Below, in pieces: positions 9,214-17,675 of a stretch of DNA of 64,000 nt. Numbering within the stretch: position 1 is the first letter of the stretch; each line of letters begins with the position of its first letter. This stretch comes from RGIG4034 sp045576455 (GTDB lineage: Bacteria; Bacillota; Clostridia; Lachnospirales; Lachnospiraceae), in the NCBI GenBank assembly GCA_045576455.1, contig JAZNGM010000001.1, positions 248,001-312,000 of the forward strand, read 5' to 3'. A program made the position numbers and the translations under genes. The notes beneath the pieces were generated by a model, which was not told the DNA's origin, did not search any database, and worked only from the letters and a program-made list of their open reading frames with translations.

Positions 9214-11145
9214 ATGTGCGGTATTTGTGGATTTATTTCACGCGATGATATTACAACCGAACAATTAAAAATAATGAATGATGAGATGTTTCATCGTGGC
9301 CCTGATGACAGTGGTGAAGAGATATATCCGTTAAAAAAAGGGTATTCATTAGGCTTAGCGCAACGGAGGTTATCCATTCTTGATTTATCGCCGCTGGGAC
9401 ATCAGCCGATGCACTCTAAAGATAAACGTATTAGTCTTGTTTTTAATGGTGAAATATATAATTTCCTTGAACTGAAGGAAGAACTTAAAGATTATCCGTT
9501 TGTTTCAACCTGTGATTCGGAAGTTATATTGGCGGCCTATTTAAAGTGGGGAATTGATTGTGTTTCCCGCTTTAATGGTATGTTTGCCATTGCCCTTTTT
9601 GACAGAGAGACGGAAGAACTTTTTCTTGTAAGGGACAGAGTGGGGAAAAAACCACTTTACTATATGACAGCTCCTGAAGGCCTGGTATTTGCATCTGAGT
9701 TAAAACCTATTATGAAATATCCGGGCTTTGAAAAAAGCATTAATACAAAGGTTTTGACAAGATATTTATATCAGCAGTTTATAGATTCCCCAAATTCTAT
9801 TTTTGCCAATGTGAATAAGTTAGAGCCGGGCGCTGTTTTAAGATATAAGTATGGTGAAAAAACCATTTATAAATATTGGGATGTGGCGGAAGCTTATAAT
9901 AAAGCTAAAAAATCAGTGGATGTTCCCAAGTCTTATGAAGATGCAAAAGCAGGGTTGAAGGACAGGCTCATTGAATCGACCAGAAAGCGTATGATAGCGG
10001 ATGTTCCACTTGGTTCGTTCTTAAGCGGTGGTTATGATTCTTCACTTATTACCGCAATTGCCCAAAGTATTAAGGATGAGCCGGTAAAGACATATTCCAT
10101 CGGTTTTTATGAAGATAAATACAATGAAGCAAAATATGCAAAGGCGGTTTCTGAATATTTGGGAACTAATCATACAGAGATGTACATTGATGAAAATGAT
10201 ATGTTTTCCCTTGTAGAGAGTATTCCAAAATATTATGATGAACCTTTTGCGGACAGTTCGCAAATACCAAGCATGCTGGTGGCGCAGGTTGCAAGAAAGG
10301 ATGTAACGGTTGCTTTGAGTGGTGATGGTGGAGATGAATTTTTTTGCGGTTATAATGTATATGAGAATATCGCTACAGCACAGAAAATAGATTTCCTTGG
10401 TGGAATGGCGCATGGTATATGTAATCTGCCGGGATTAAAACAGCTCCGTATGGAAGAGCGTTTGCCGTATTCGGTAAGAACCATATCAAAAAACAGGAAT
10501 AAAAAAACAAAAACGCAGTTTGGCGGCGAAAATTATATTGCTATTGCCAATGATTTAGTTCTGGCAGACGGTTTGCCGGGTAAGTTCGAAACAGAAGAAC
10601 GGTATAATGAGAAGAATTGGCAGGAACGCCGGATGCTTCTTGATATGGAAACTTACCTTCCGGATGATATTTTATGTAAGGTGGACAGGGCGACCATGAA
10701 GTATTCACTGGAAGCACGTTGCCCGATTCTTGATGTCAATGTTATGGAGTATGCATATTCCATGCCACATGAATACAAATACAAGAATGGTAATAAGAAA
10801 CGTATCTTGAAAGATATTGCGTATGAATATATACCGAAAGAACTGCTGGAAAGACCGAAAGTTGGTTTCGCGGTTCCTCTTGATAAATGGTTACGGGGGC
10901 CGTTAAAGGAACAACTTATGGAAGTCAGCTCATCGGCTTTTTTAAATAGACAAGGTATTTTTGATGCACAAAAAACAGAGCATTTCATCCAAGTGTATTT
11001 AAAGAACGGTGATAAAGGCCGTGCGACGGGTGAGAATTATTCCAAGGTAATATGGCCGTATTTTGTATTCCAGCAATGGTATCAGTATTACTTTGGAAAA
11101 ATAGGAGAGGTCCATGAAAAAAAAGATTGCATTTTGCGTAAATAG
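9214..11145 (+). CDS. AsnB-type glutamine-dependent amidotransferase, copy 1
   Basis: A two-domain enzyme of 643 residues. The N-terminal glutaminase begins MCGICGF with the nucleophile Cys2; the C-terminal ATP-pyrophosphatase domain has the PP-loop LSGGYDSS (Ser271-Ser277), where the more common version is SGGxDSS with a small or aliphatic x, so Tyr274 is slightly unusual. Classical AsnB makes asparagine. Relatives in O-antigen and capsule loci (WbpS type) are thought to amidate uronic acids, and the neighbouring UDP-GalNAcA genes favour that here. The end overlaps the following GT4 gene by 32 bases, so it is embedded in the glycan operon. Confidence 0.88.
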   Translation: MCGICGFISRDDITTEQLKIMNDEMFHRGPDDSGEEIYPLKKGYSLGLAQRRLSILDLSPLGHQPMHSKDKRISLVFNGEIYNFLELKEELKDYPFVSTCDSEVILAAYLKWGIDCVSRFNGMFAIALFDRETEELFLVRDRVGKKPLYYMTAPEGLVFASELKPIMKYPGFEKSINTKVLTRYLYQQFIDSPNSIFANVNKLEPGAVLRYKYGEKTIYKYWDVAEAYNKAKKSVDVPKSYEDAKAGLKDRLIESTRKRMIADVPLGSFLSGGYDSSLITAIAQSIKDEPVKTYSIGFYEDKYNEAKYAKAVSEYLGTNHTEMYIDENDMFSLVESIPKYYDEPFADSSQIPSMLVAQVARKDVTVALSGDGGDEFFCGYNVYENIATAQKIDFLGGMAHGICNLPGLKQLRMEERLPYSVRTISKNRNKKTKTQFGGENYIAIANDLVLADGLPGKFETEERYNEKNWQERRMLLDMETYLPDDILCKVDRATMKYSLEARCPILDVNVMEYAYSMPHEYKYKNGNKKRILKDIAYEYIPKELLERPKVGFAVPLDKWLRGPLKEQLMEVSSSAFLNRQGIFDAQKTEHFIQVYLKNGDKGRATGENYSKVIWPYFVFQQWYQYYFGKIGEVHEKKDCILRK

Positions 11146-12229
11146 TTTGGGAAGAGGCGGTGCAGAACGCGTAATTCTTAATTTGCTTAAGTATTTTAAA
11201 GAACAGAATTATGAAGTGTTTTTAGTTACTTTCCGGGTCGTTGAGGATGAATACAGCATGCCAGAAGGTGTAATGCGATATGTGTTGGATAGTAGGAAGA
11301 AGAACACAGTGTTGGGAAGAATTGCTTACAAATTTACAAGAAATAGGTATTTTAAAGAAATTTGGTCGCAGGAAAAACCGGATTGTATTATATCTTTTAT
11401 TGGAAAGATGAATATATTAACACTGATGACGGCTAAAAAATACAAGATACCGGTGTGCGTTTCGGTGCGTAATGATCCGAAAACGGAGTATGCAACTTTA
11501 TCTATGCACCTTTTTATGAGATACTATTTTAAGTCAGCACAAACGATAATATTACAAACGCAAGAAGCAAAAAAATATTTTGATAAACGTTTTTCGGGTA
11601 AAACAGTAGTGCTTCCGAATTCGCTTTCAGAACAATTTTTACAAGAACGGTACCAAGGGAAACGAAATAACGAGATAGTTACTGTGGGACGTATAGATAT
11701 ACAAAAGAACCAAGCACTACTGATTCGAGCTTTTGCAGAAGTTCGCAAAAAGTATCCAGATGTTGTATTGCGTATTTACGGAGGATACTCCTTCCCGGAA
11801 ACAGTTAAAGGGGAGTTGGAACAACTGTGTAACGAATTGGAAGTTGCGAATAGTGTGTTTTTTGAAGGGAGACAATCAGAAATTGAGAAGAAAATATATA
11901 AATCAAAAGTTTTTGTGCTTTCTTCTGATTTTGAGGGGATGCCCAATGCTTTGTTGGAAGCAATGTCTTTAGGACTTCCGGTTATTTCAACGGACTGTCC
12001 CTGTGGAGGTCCGAGAGAGATTATTAGCGATGGAGAAAATGGCCTATTAATTCCAGTAGGAGATAAAGAAGCGCTAATAGAGGCTTTAGATAGTGTTTTG
12101 AAAGATGTTGTATTTGCGGAAAAGCTAGGTACAAAGGCTGCTGAAGTACAGGTGAAGTTACATCCGTTAAAAGTAAATAAAATGTGGCAGGATGTGATAG
12201 AAAACAAATGTATTGGTAAGCCGATATAG
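11114..12229 (+). CDS. Glycosyltransferase family 4, paralogue 3
   Basis: The third member of the GT4 set (371 residues), with SLGRGGAERV at the N-terminus, VCVSVRNDPKTEY in the middle, VTVGRIDIQKNQ, and EGMPNALLE followed by STDCPCGGP. It starts inside the end of the AsnB gene (32-base overlap) with AGGAGAGG just upstream, so the two are translationally coupled. It keeps all family motifs and looks functional. The sugar donor is not predictable. Confidence 0.87.
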   Translation: MKKKIAFCVNSLGRGGAERVILNLLKYFKEQNYEVFLVTFRVVEDEYSMPEGVMRYVLDSRKKNTVLGRIAYKFTRNRYFKEIWSQEKPDCIISFIGKMNILTLMTAKKYKIPVCVSVRNDPKTEYATLSMHLFMRYYFKSAQTIILQTQEAKKYFDKRFSGKTVVLPNSLSEQFLQERYQGKRNNEIVTVGRIDIQKNQALLIRAFAEVRKKYPDVVLRIYGGYSFPETVKGELEQLCNELEVANSVFFEGRQSEIEKKIYKSKVFVLSSDFEGMPNALLEAMSLGLPVISTDCPCGGPREIISDGENGLLIPVGDKEALIEALDSVLKDVVFAEKLGTKAAEVQVKLHPLKVNKMWQDVIENKCIGKPI

Positions 12230-12264
12230 TGAAGAAATAAGTGTCAATTAACAGGAGAGCATAA

Positions 12265-13008
12265 ATGTTAAAGCTTGTTCGAAACAGACATGGTGTCGAT
12301 ATAATAGATTGTTGGTATGCCAATGAACCGCTTAATGAAAAGGGGATATTAAACTATCATGAAGCGGTAAAACCGATGGGCAAAAAAAACGTGCCCTTTG
12401 AAACGCTGATTTCTGACATATCGGTTTCTGAAGAAGATATGGTGGCTCTTTTTTCGAAAAACTGTAAGTATAAAGTGAACCGTGCACCAAGAGAGGGCGT
12501 GACGGTTCAATGTATGGAAAAAGATGAAGTTACAGATACTGTTATAAGAGAATTTGTTGATTTTTATGCGGCATTTTATGAGAGTAAGGGATATGCGCCG
12601 GTGGATAAAGAACATCTTTTTGAAGAAATGGTGCGTTACCGCAATAACGATGCATTATCCATACATGTAGCCTGTATTGAGAATAATCCGGTAGTGTATC
12701 ACACCCATATTTTGGCAGACGAGTATGCAAGATTGTACCATTCAGCGTCGCTTTACAGGGTGATAGAAGGGATTAATCACAACGTAGTAGGTATGGCAAA
12801 CCGTTACCTTCATAAAGTGGATATGCTGAAGTTTAAAGAAATGGGTTTTTTAAAGTACGACTGGGGTGGTGCCGGAACCGATGAAGAGGTTGCAAAGATA
12901 ACGGAATTTAAAGAATCTTTTGGCGGCACAAGAGTAACGTATTATACCTGTTCGCATGTTAGGGGAATAAAGGCCCGTTTATACAAATTTGTTACCGGAT
13001 TGTTATAG
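12265..13008 (+). CDS. GNAT/FemAB-like acyltransferase
   Basis: A soluble 247-residue protein. The C-terminal half looks like the second GNAT fold of FemAB/FemX proteins: ACIENNPVVYHTHILADEYARLYHS, a GINHNVVGMANRYLHKVDMLKFKEMG helix, and the terminal DWGG-x-EVAKITEFKESFGG stretch. It is much shorter than aminoacyl-transferring FemX proteins (over 330 residues), so it may hold a single acyltransferase domain. It may N-acylate an amino sugar or attach an amino acid to the glycan. Its place between two AsnB genes ties it to modification of the same polymer. A CAGGAGAG ribosome site precedes the ATG. Confidence 0.65.
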   Translation: MLKLVRNRHGVDIIDCWYANEPLNEKGILNYHEAVKPMGKKNVPFETLISDISVSEEDMVALFSKNCKYKVNRAPREGVTVQCMEKDEVTDTVIREFVDFYAAFYESKGYAPVDKEHLFEEMVRYRNNDALSIHVACIENNPVVYHTHILADEYARLYHSASLYRVIEGINHNVVGMANRYLHKVDMLKFKEMGFLKYDWGGAGTDEEVAKITEFKESFGGTRVTYYTCSHVRGIKARLYKFVTGLL

Positions 13009-13036
13009 TAAACATAGGATGTTTGAGGACTAATGA

Positions 13037-14944
13037 ATGTGTGGTATCGCAGGAATTGTTAATTTTAGAAATAGTGCAAAAGAAGATATATTGAGAATGA
13101 ATGAAGCTATGCTTCACAGAGGGCCGGATGCAGGTGATTATTATCTGGATGATACTAATGGTGTAGTCTTCGGGCATAGAAGATTATCTATTCTTGATTT
13201 ATCCGAAAACGGGGCACAACCCATGCAGTCACATAGCAAAAGATATGTGATTTGTTATAATGGGGAAGTATATAATTACAAAGAAATAAAAAAAGATCTG
13301 GAAGATAATTATCAGGTGACTTTCCGTGGTAATTCAGATACGGAAACCATTTTGGAAGCGTTTGAGATATATGGCGTAAGGCAGACCCTTGAAAAGATAA
13401 AGGGTATGTTTGCTATTGCCTTATATGATAGAGATGAGAAAAAAATATATTTAGTGAGGGATAGAGTGGGTGAAAAACCACTCTATTTTGGCATGGTTAA
13501 GGAAAGCTTTGTGTTTGCATCTGATATAGGGTGCATTAAGTCACTCAGCTATTTTAATAACCCTATTAATACGGATGTCCTGGGGTTATATTTCCAGTAC
13601 GGCTATATTCCGGCACCGCACTCTATCTATCAGGGAATTTACAAGCTGAAACCGGGAACATTGCTTACGCTTTCGGTTCCAAATTTATCCTATGAAACGG
13701 AACCGTATTTTGATATGAAAGAAATTGCAAAATACGGTCAGGAGCATCTTTTTGCGGGCAGTGAAAAGGAAGCGGGCGACGAGTTTGAAAGACTTTTGAA
13801 GGACGCTGTACAGGGACAGATGATTTCGGATGTGCCGTTGGGGGCTTTTTTGTCAGGTGGAATAGACAGTTCGCTTATCGTAAGTATGATGCAGTCAGTT
13901 TCGGATGTGCCGGTAAGGACTTTTACGATAGGGTTTGATGAGAAAAAATACAATGAAGCCGAATTTGCAAGAGAAATCGCAAATCATCTCGGAACCAAGC
14001 ATACGGAATTGTATGTAGATAAGGAGTATGGATTTGAGACGGTTAAACAGGTTACGAAAGCATTTACGGAACCTTTTGCCGACTCTTCCCAGATACCTAC
14101 CATGATGGTAAGCCGTATGACAAAAGAGCATGTGACGGTTTCATTAAGCGGTGATGGCGGAGATGAATTGTTCTGCGGTTACAACTCCTATAAAATAGCC
14201 CGAAGGGATATGGAGGCACTTAATAAGAAATTTGCAATAATTCCTTCAGGCATGAAGTTAACGTTAGGTTCAACCTTATTAAACCATGCAGGAAAAGCTG
14301 CAGGTATGCGTTATAAGCTGGGTAACTATCTTACGTTGCAAAACGAAGAAACAGATCATGCAAGGCATGGACTGGGGGATAGAATTGCCCTTAGACTTCC
14401 GCTAAGGGAAAGCCGTGAGGGGATAAGCTTTGGAAAGCATACAATATTAAATTGTAGTAATTATGATTATACCCCGGGCTTTTTGCAGGGAGCAGAAAAC
14501 AATCTTATGCTGATGGATTTACTGCAATACCATCCTGACGATATCCTTGTCAAAGTCGACAGGGCGGGGATGTTATATTCCCTTGAAACAAGGATTCCGC
14601 TTCTTGACAGGGATATCCTAAAGTTTGCGTGGTCGCTTCCGCTTGAATACAAAATGAGCGAAGGGGTTACAAAGCGCGTAATGCGGGAAGTGTTATACCG
14701 CCATGTGCCGAGAGAACTTATTGAACGGCCGAAAAAAGGCTTTAGTGTTCCGCTTAATAAATGGCTTAAGGAAGGCAGTATGCGTACATGGGCTGAGGAT
14801 ATTTTAAGCACAGGCAGAAACGCGGCAAAAGATTTTGTGGATGTAAAGCTTGTTGATGAATTATGGAAGAATTATACTGATAAAGATGTTTGGAATGAAA
14901 AACTCTGGTATGTGTTAATGTTGTATCAATGGATGATTAATTAA
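13037..14944 (+). CDS. AsnB-type glutamine-dependent amidotransferase, copy 2
   Basis: A second AsnB homologue of 635 residues. MCGIAGIV places the glutaminase nucleophile at Cys2, which decides the start at 13037 rather than the out-of-frame ATG four bases earlier. The synthetase PP-loop is the canonical LSGGIDSS (Ser273-Ser279), and the C-terminal block has LVKVDRAGMLYSLETRIPLLD. Two distinct AsnB-like genes in one glycan operon are hard to explain by asparagine supply; amidation of two uronic acids, or two positions, is more likely. It ends 10 bases before the deacetylase-like gene. Confidence 0.88.
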   Translation: MCGIAGIVNFRNSAKEDILRMNEAMLHRGPDAGDYYLDDTNGVVFGHRRLSILDLSENGAQPMQSHSKRYVICYNGEVYNYKEIKKDLEDNYQVTFRGNSDTETILEAFEIYGVRQTLEKIKGMFAIALYDRDEKKIYLVRDRVGEKPLYFGMVKESFVFASDIGCIKSLSYFNNPINTDVLGLYFQYGYIPAPHSIYQGIYKLKPGTLLTLSVPNLSYETEPYFDMKEIAKYGQEHLFAGSEKEAGDEFERLLKDAVQGQMISDVPLGAFLSGGIDSSLIVSMMQSVSDVPVRTFTIGFDEKKYNEAEFAREIANHLGTKHTELYVDKEYGFETVKQVTKAFTEPFADSSQIPTMMVSRMTKEHVTVSLSGDGGDELFCGYNSYKIARRDMEALNKKFAIIPSGMKLTLGSTLLNHAGKAAGMRYKLGNYLTLQNEETDHARHGLGDRIALRLPLRESREGISFGKHTILNCSNYDYTPGFLQGAENNLMLMDLLQYHPDDILVKVDRAGMLYSLETRIPLLDRDILKFAWSLPLEYKMSEGVTKRVMREVLYRHVPRELIERPKKGFSVPLNKWLKEGSMRTWAEDILSTGRNAAKDFVDVKLVDELWKNYTDKDVWNEKLWYVLMLYQWMIN

Positions 14945-14954
14945 GAGGTGACAG

Positions 14955-15803
14955 ATGGGAAGACTCGCAATCCGGCTTGATGATATTACAGCCGATATGA
15001 ATTGGGAAAATTTCATACGCGTTAAAGAGATACTGGATAAGTATGATATAAAACCACTCATTGGAGTGGTGCCGGATAATAAGGACCCCAAATTAAGTGT
15101 AGGTGAAAAACGGGAAGACTTCTGGGATTATATCTTAATGCTTCAGAAAGAGGACTGGACGATTGCGCAACACGGCTATCAGCATGTGTATGAAACTAAG
15201 AATGGCGGAATCTTAGGTCTTCATGAATTTTCTGAATTTGCAGGACTTGCGTATGACGTACAGTTTGAAAAACTCCGTATGGGAATGGAAATCCTGAGAA
15301 GTCATGGCATTGAGGCTAAGGTGTTTATGGCACCCGGCCATACATATGATGAAGCTACCCTTCAGGCACTTGCGCAACTCAAAATTCCTTATGTAACGGA
15401 TGGATACAGTGAAGTACCATATATCAGAAAAGGACTTTATTTTCTGCCGTGTACTATTTCAACGCCGAAAGAGCCTAAAAAATTTGATACCTTATGCCTG
15501 CATGTGAATAACATGTCGGATAAAAAAATAGAACAACTTGACCTTTTCCTTAGCGAGTATGAAGCGTGTGTGATTGATTATCTTGACATTATGCATGAGG
15601 ACTATTTTGTACCATATAAGGGGCGCATCAGACGGCAGGAAAAAAAGAAACTTAAAAAGCGTACACAATCCATAAAAAATGCGGATAATGATGTTATGCA
15701 AAGGTTTCTTCAAAGAACCTATGATGAAGTTAAGTGGAAAAAGCAGTTGAAACGGATACTGGGGATACCAAGACTTGTTATTGAGATCATTTTTAAGAAA
15801 TAG
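14955..15803 (+). CDS. DUF2334 polysaccharide-deacetylase-like protein
   Basis: A 282-residue protein of the NodB-like superfamily. The metal-site pattern is visible: Asp9-Asp10 in RLDDIT and His73/His77 in HGYQH, plus APGHTYDEATLQAL later on. These match DUF2334 proteins, which share the deacetylase barrel. There is no signal peptide or membrane segment, so it would act in the cytoplasm on a nucleotide- or lipid-linked sugar rather than on exported wall polymer. Removal of an N-acetyl group before transfer of another acyl group by the nearby GNAT/FemAB proteins is a plausible sequence of steps. GAGGTG sits seven bases ahead of the ATG. Confidence 0.75.
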   Translation: MGRLAIRLDDITADMNWENFIRVKEILDKYDIKPLIGVVPDNKDPKLSVGEKREDFWDYILMLQKEDWTIAQHGYQHVYETKNGGILGLHEFSEFAGLAYDVQFEKLRMGMEILRSHGIEAKVFMAPGHTYDEATLQALAQLKIPYVTDGYSEVPYIRKGLYFLPCTISTPKEPKKFDTLCLHVNNMSDKKIEQLDLFLSEYEACVIDYLDIMHEDYFVPYKGRIRRQEKKKLKKRTQSIKNADNDVMQRFLQRTYDEVKWKKQLKRILGIPRLVIEIIFKK

Positions 15804-15819
15804 AATGATACAGTATATT

Positions 15820-15848
15820 TTGCAATGTTAAGTCATGTGTGATAAAAT
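15820..15848 (+). promoter_or_regulatory. SigA-type promoter upstream of the ABC flippase gene
   Basis: TTGCAA (15820-15825), a 17-base spacer and TAAAAT (15843-15848) lie in the 104-base gap before the ABC transporter. It is the only sizeable gap inside an otherwise packed unit, so an internal promoter here would let the flippase and the genes after it be expressed separately. A second TATAAT at 15871-15876 has no good partner. Confidence 0.5.
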
Positions 15849-15907
15849 ACATATGGCTTAATAGCTTTGTTATAATTAATATTACATTTTTTGGTTTTAG
15901 GAGTTTT

Positions 15908-17656
15908 ATGCTGGAAACAATTAAGAAATTGAGTAAAGTTTTAAATAGAAGACAGAAAAGCCGTGTGGTGATTTTGGCATTTATGATTGTTCTTGGTGGT
16001 CTTTTAGAAACATTCAGTGTATCACTTATTCTGCCGCTTGTTACAGCCATAACGCAGGAGAATGCTTTTACCGAGAACGGTATTATTGTATTTATCAGTG
16101 ATTTGTTTAATATTCCGGATTTAAGGACGTTTGTAGTTGTCATGTTGTTTGCTTTGGCGGCTATGTTTGTTTTAAAGAATATATATATGTTGCTGCTTAA
16201 CTATGTGCAGCATAGCTTTATTACCAATAGCCAATATAGGACTTCCAGGGATTTGCTTAATATGTACTTAAACCGTCCGTATTCTTTTTTCCTTACGGCG
16301 AATACATCGGATTTGTTAAGGACGATTTATAGTGATTCAACCAGCATCTTTTCTTTGTTGTTACAGTATTTACAGATTTTAACCGAGGTAGTGGTGGCAC
16401 TGTTTTTGGGACTTGCCATTCTTCTTGCGGATGTGAAGATGACCGTAATTGTAGTCGGAATTATGGCTATTTTCACGGTGGGAAGTAATCTGGTTATTAA
16501 GAAAAGAATCCGTACCATAGGAGAAGAAAGCCGTACAAAGCAAAGCTTTATGTATAAGAGCATACTGCAGTCTGTAACCAGTATTAAAGACGTTAAAGTC
16601 TTTGCAAAGGAAGGCTATTTCTTAAAGTCTTATAAGAAATATGGTAAAGAGTATTATAACTTAGTAAGAGATAATAACGTGTTTAGTTCCATACCTAAGC
16701 TTGTTATTGAAGCGGCATGCATGAGTGGAATCATGGTATATATGGCGATAATGATTTTATCAGGTCAGGAACTTGCCTCCATGTTGCCACAACTTTCGGC
16801 GTTTGCGCTTGTTGCTATGCGGCTTATGCCGTGTGCAAGCAGGGTCAGCACCTATCTGGCTAATGCTGAGTATTATAAACCGGCACTTGAGTACATTGCT
16901 TCCAATGAAGATTTTATCAAGTATAGGGAGCAGAATGTGAATGAAAAAGAAAAGGATGCCTTGGAATACAGTCCGATGTCATTGAAAGAAAGAATAGAGT
17001 TAAAAGGAATTACTTTCAAGTATGAAAATACCGAAAAGTATATATTCGATAATGCAGATATGTCGGTTAAGGTAGGAGAATCTGTAGGCATCGTTGGATC
17101 TTCCGGTGCGGGAAAGACAACTATTGTAGATATCTTGCTCGGGTTATTAAGGCCTGAAGAAGGAACTATTTTGTGTGATGGCAATGATGTTACGAAAGAC
17201 TATGCTGCGTGGTTATCTAATATCGGATATATACCACAGACTATCAGTCTTATTGATGATTCCATACGGGCTAATGTTGCATTTGGCTATATGGAAGGCA
17301 CGTTTAATGATGAACAGGTATGGAAGGTATTGGAGGAAGCACAGCTTAAGGAATTTGTAGAGCAGTTACCGGAAGGACTGGATACGAAGGTCGGTGAACG
17401 TGGCGTAAGATTATCCGGTGGGCAGCGCCAACGTATCGGTATTGCAAGGGCACTTTTCCATAATCCGGAATTGCTGATTTTGGATGAAGCTACTTCGGCG
17501 CTTGATAATGATACAGAGGCAGCTATTATGGAGGCGATTAATCACTTTCATGGTAAGAAAACCATGCTCATTATTGCGCACCGCCTTAAAACGATTGAGA
17601 ATTGTGATGTGATTTATAGAGTGGAAAATGGTAAGATTACCTGCGAAAACAAGTAA
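15908..17656 (+). CDS. ABC transporter, fused permease/ATPase (PglK/MsbA-type glycolipid flippase)
   Basis: A 582-residue half-transporter: six membrane segments (about residues 15-300) followed by a nucleotide-binding domain with Walker A GSSGAGKTT (Gly397-Thr404), signature LSGGQ (502-506) and Walker B LLILDEATSALD. It most resembles type-IV exporters such as PglK, which flip undecaprenyl-linked oligosaccharides outward. I chose the ATG at 15908, preceded by TAGGAG, over the upstream start at 15839 with no ribosome site. With no Wzx in the window, this is the best candidate for translocating the lipid-linked product of the GT4/AsnB genes. Confidence 0.85.
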   Translation: MLETIKKLSKVLNRRQKSRVVILAFMIVLGGLLETFSVSLILPLVTAITQENAFTENGIIVFISDLFNIPDLRTFVVVMLFALAAMFVLKNIYMLLLNYVQHSFITNSQYRTSRDLLNMYLNRPYSFFLTANTSDLLRTIYSDSTSIFSLLLQYLQILTEVVVALFLGLAILLADVKMTVIVVGIMAIFTVGSNLVIKKRIRTIGEESRTKQSFMYKSILQSVTSIKDVKVFAKEGYFLKSYKKYGKEYYNLVRDNNVFSSIPKLVIEAACMSGIMVYMAIMILSGQELASMLPQLSAFALVAMRLMPCASRVSTYLANAEYYKPALEYIASNEDFIKYREQNVNEKEKDALEYSPMSLKERIELKGITFKYENTEKYIFDNADMSVKVGESVGIVGSSGAGKTTIVDILLGLLRPEEGTILCDGNDVTKDYAAWLSNIGYIPQTISLIDDSIRANVAFGYMEGTFNDEQVWKVLEEAQLKEFVEQLPEGLDTKVGERGVRLSGGQRQRIGIARALFHNPELLILDEATSALDNDTEAAIMEAINHFHGKKTMLIIAHRLKTIENCDVIYRVENGKITCENK

Positions 17657-17675
17657 ACAGAAGGTGGGTTTCTAA

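Noticed and set aside
9214..14944. Treating both AsnB genes as ordinary asparagine synthetases
   Set aside because: Both are coupled to glycan genes and one pair overlaps a glycosyltransferase; amino-acid supply does not explain two copies here.
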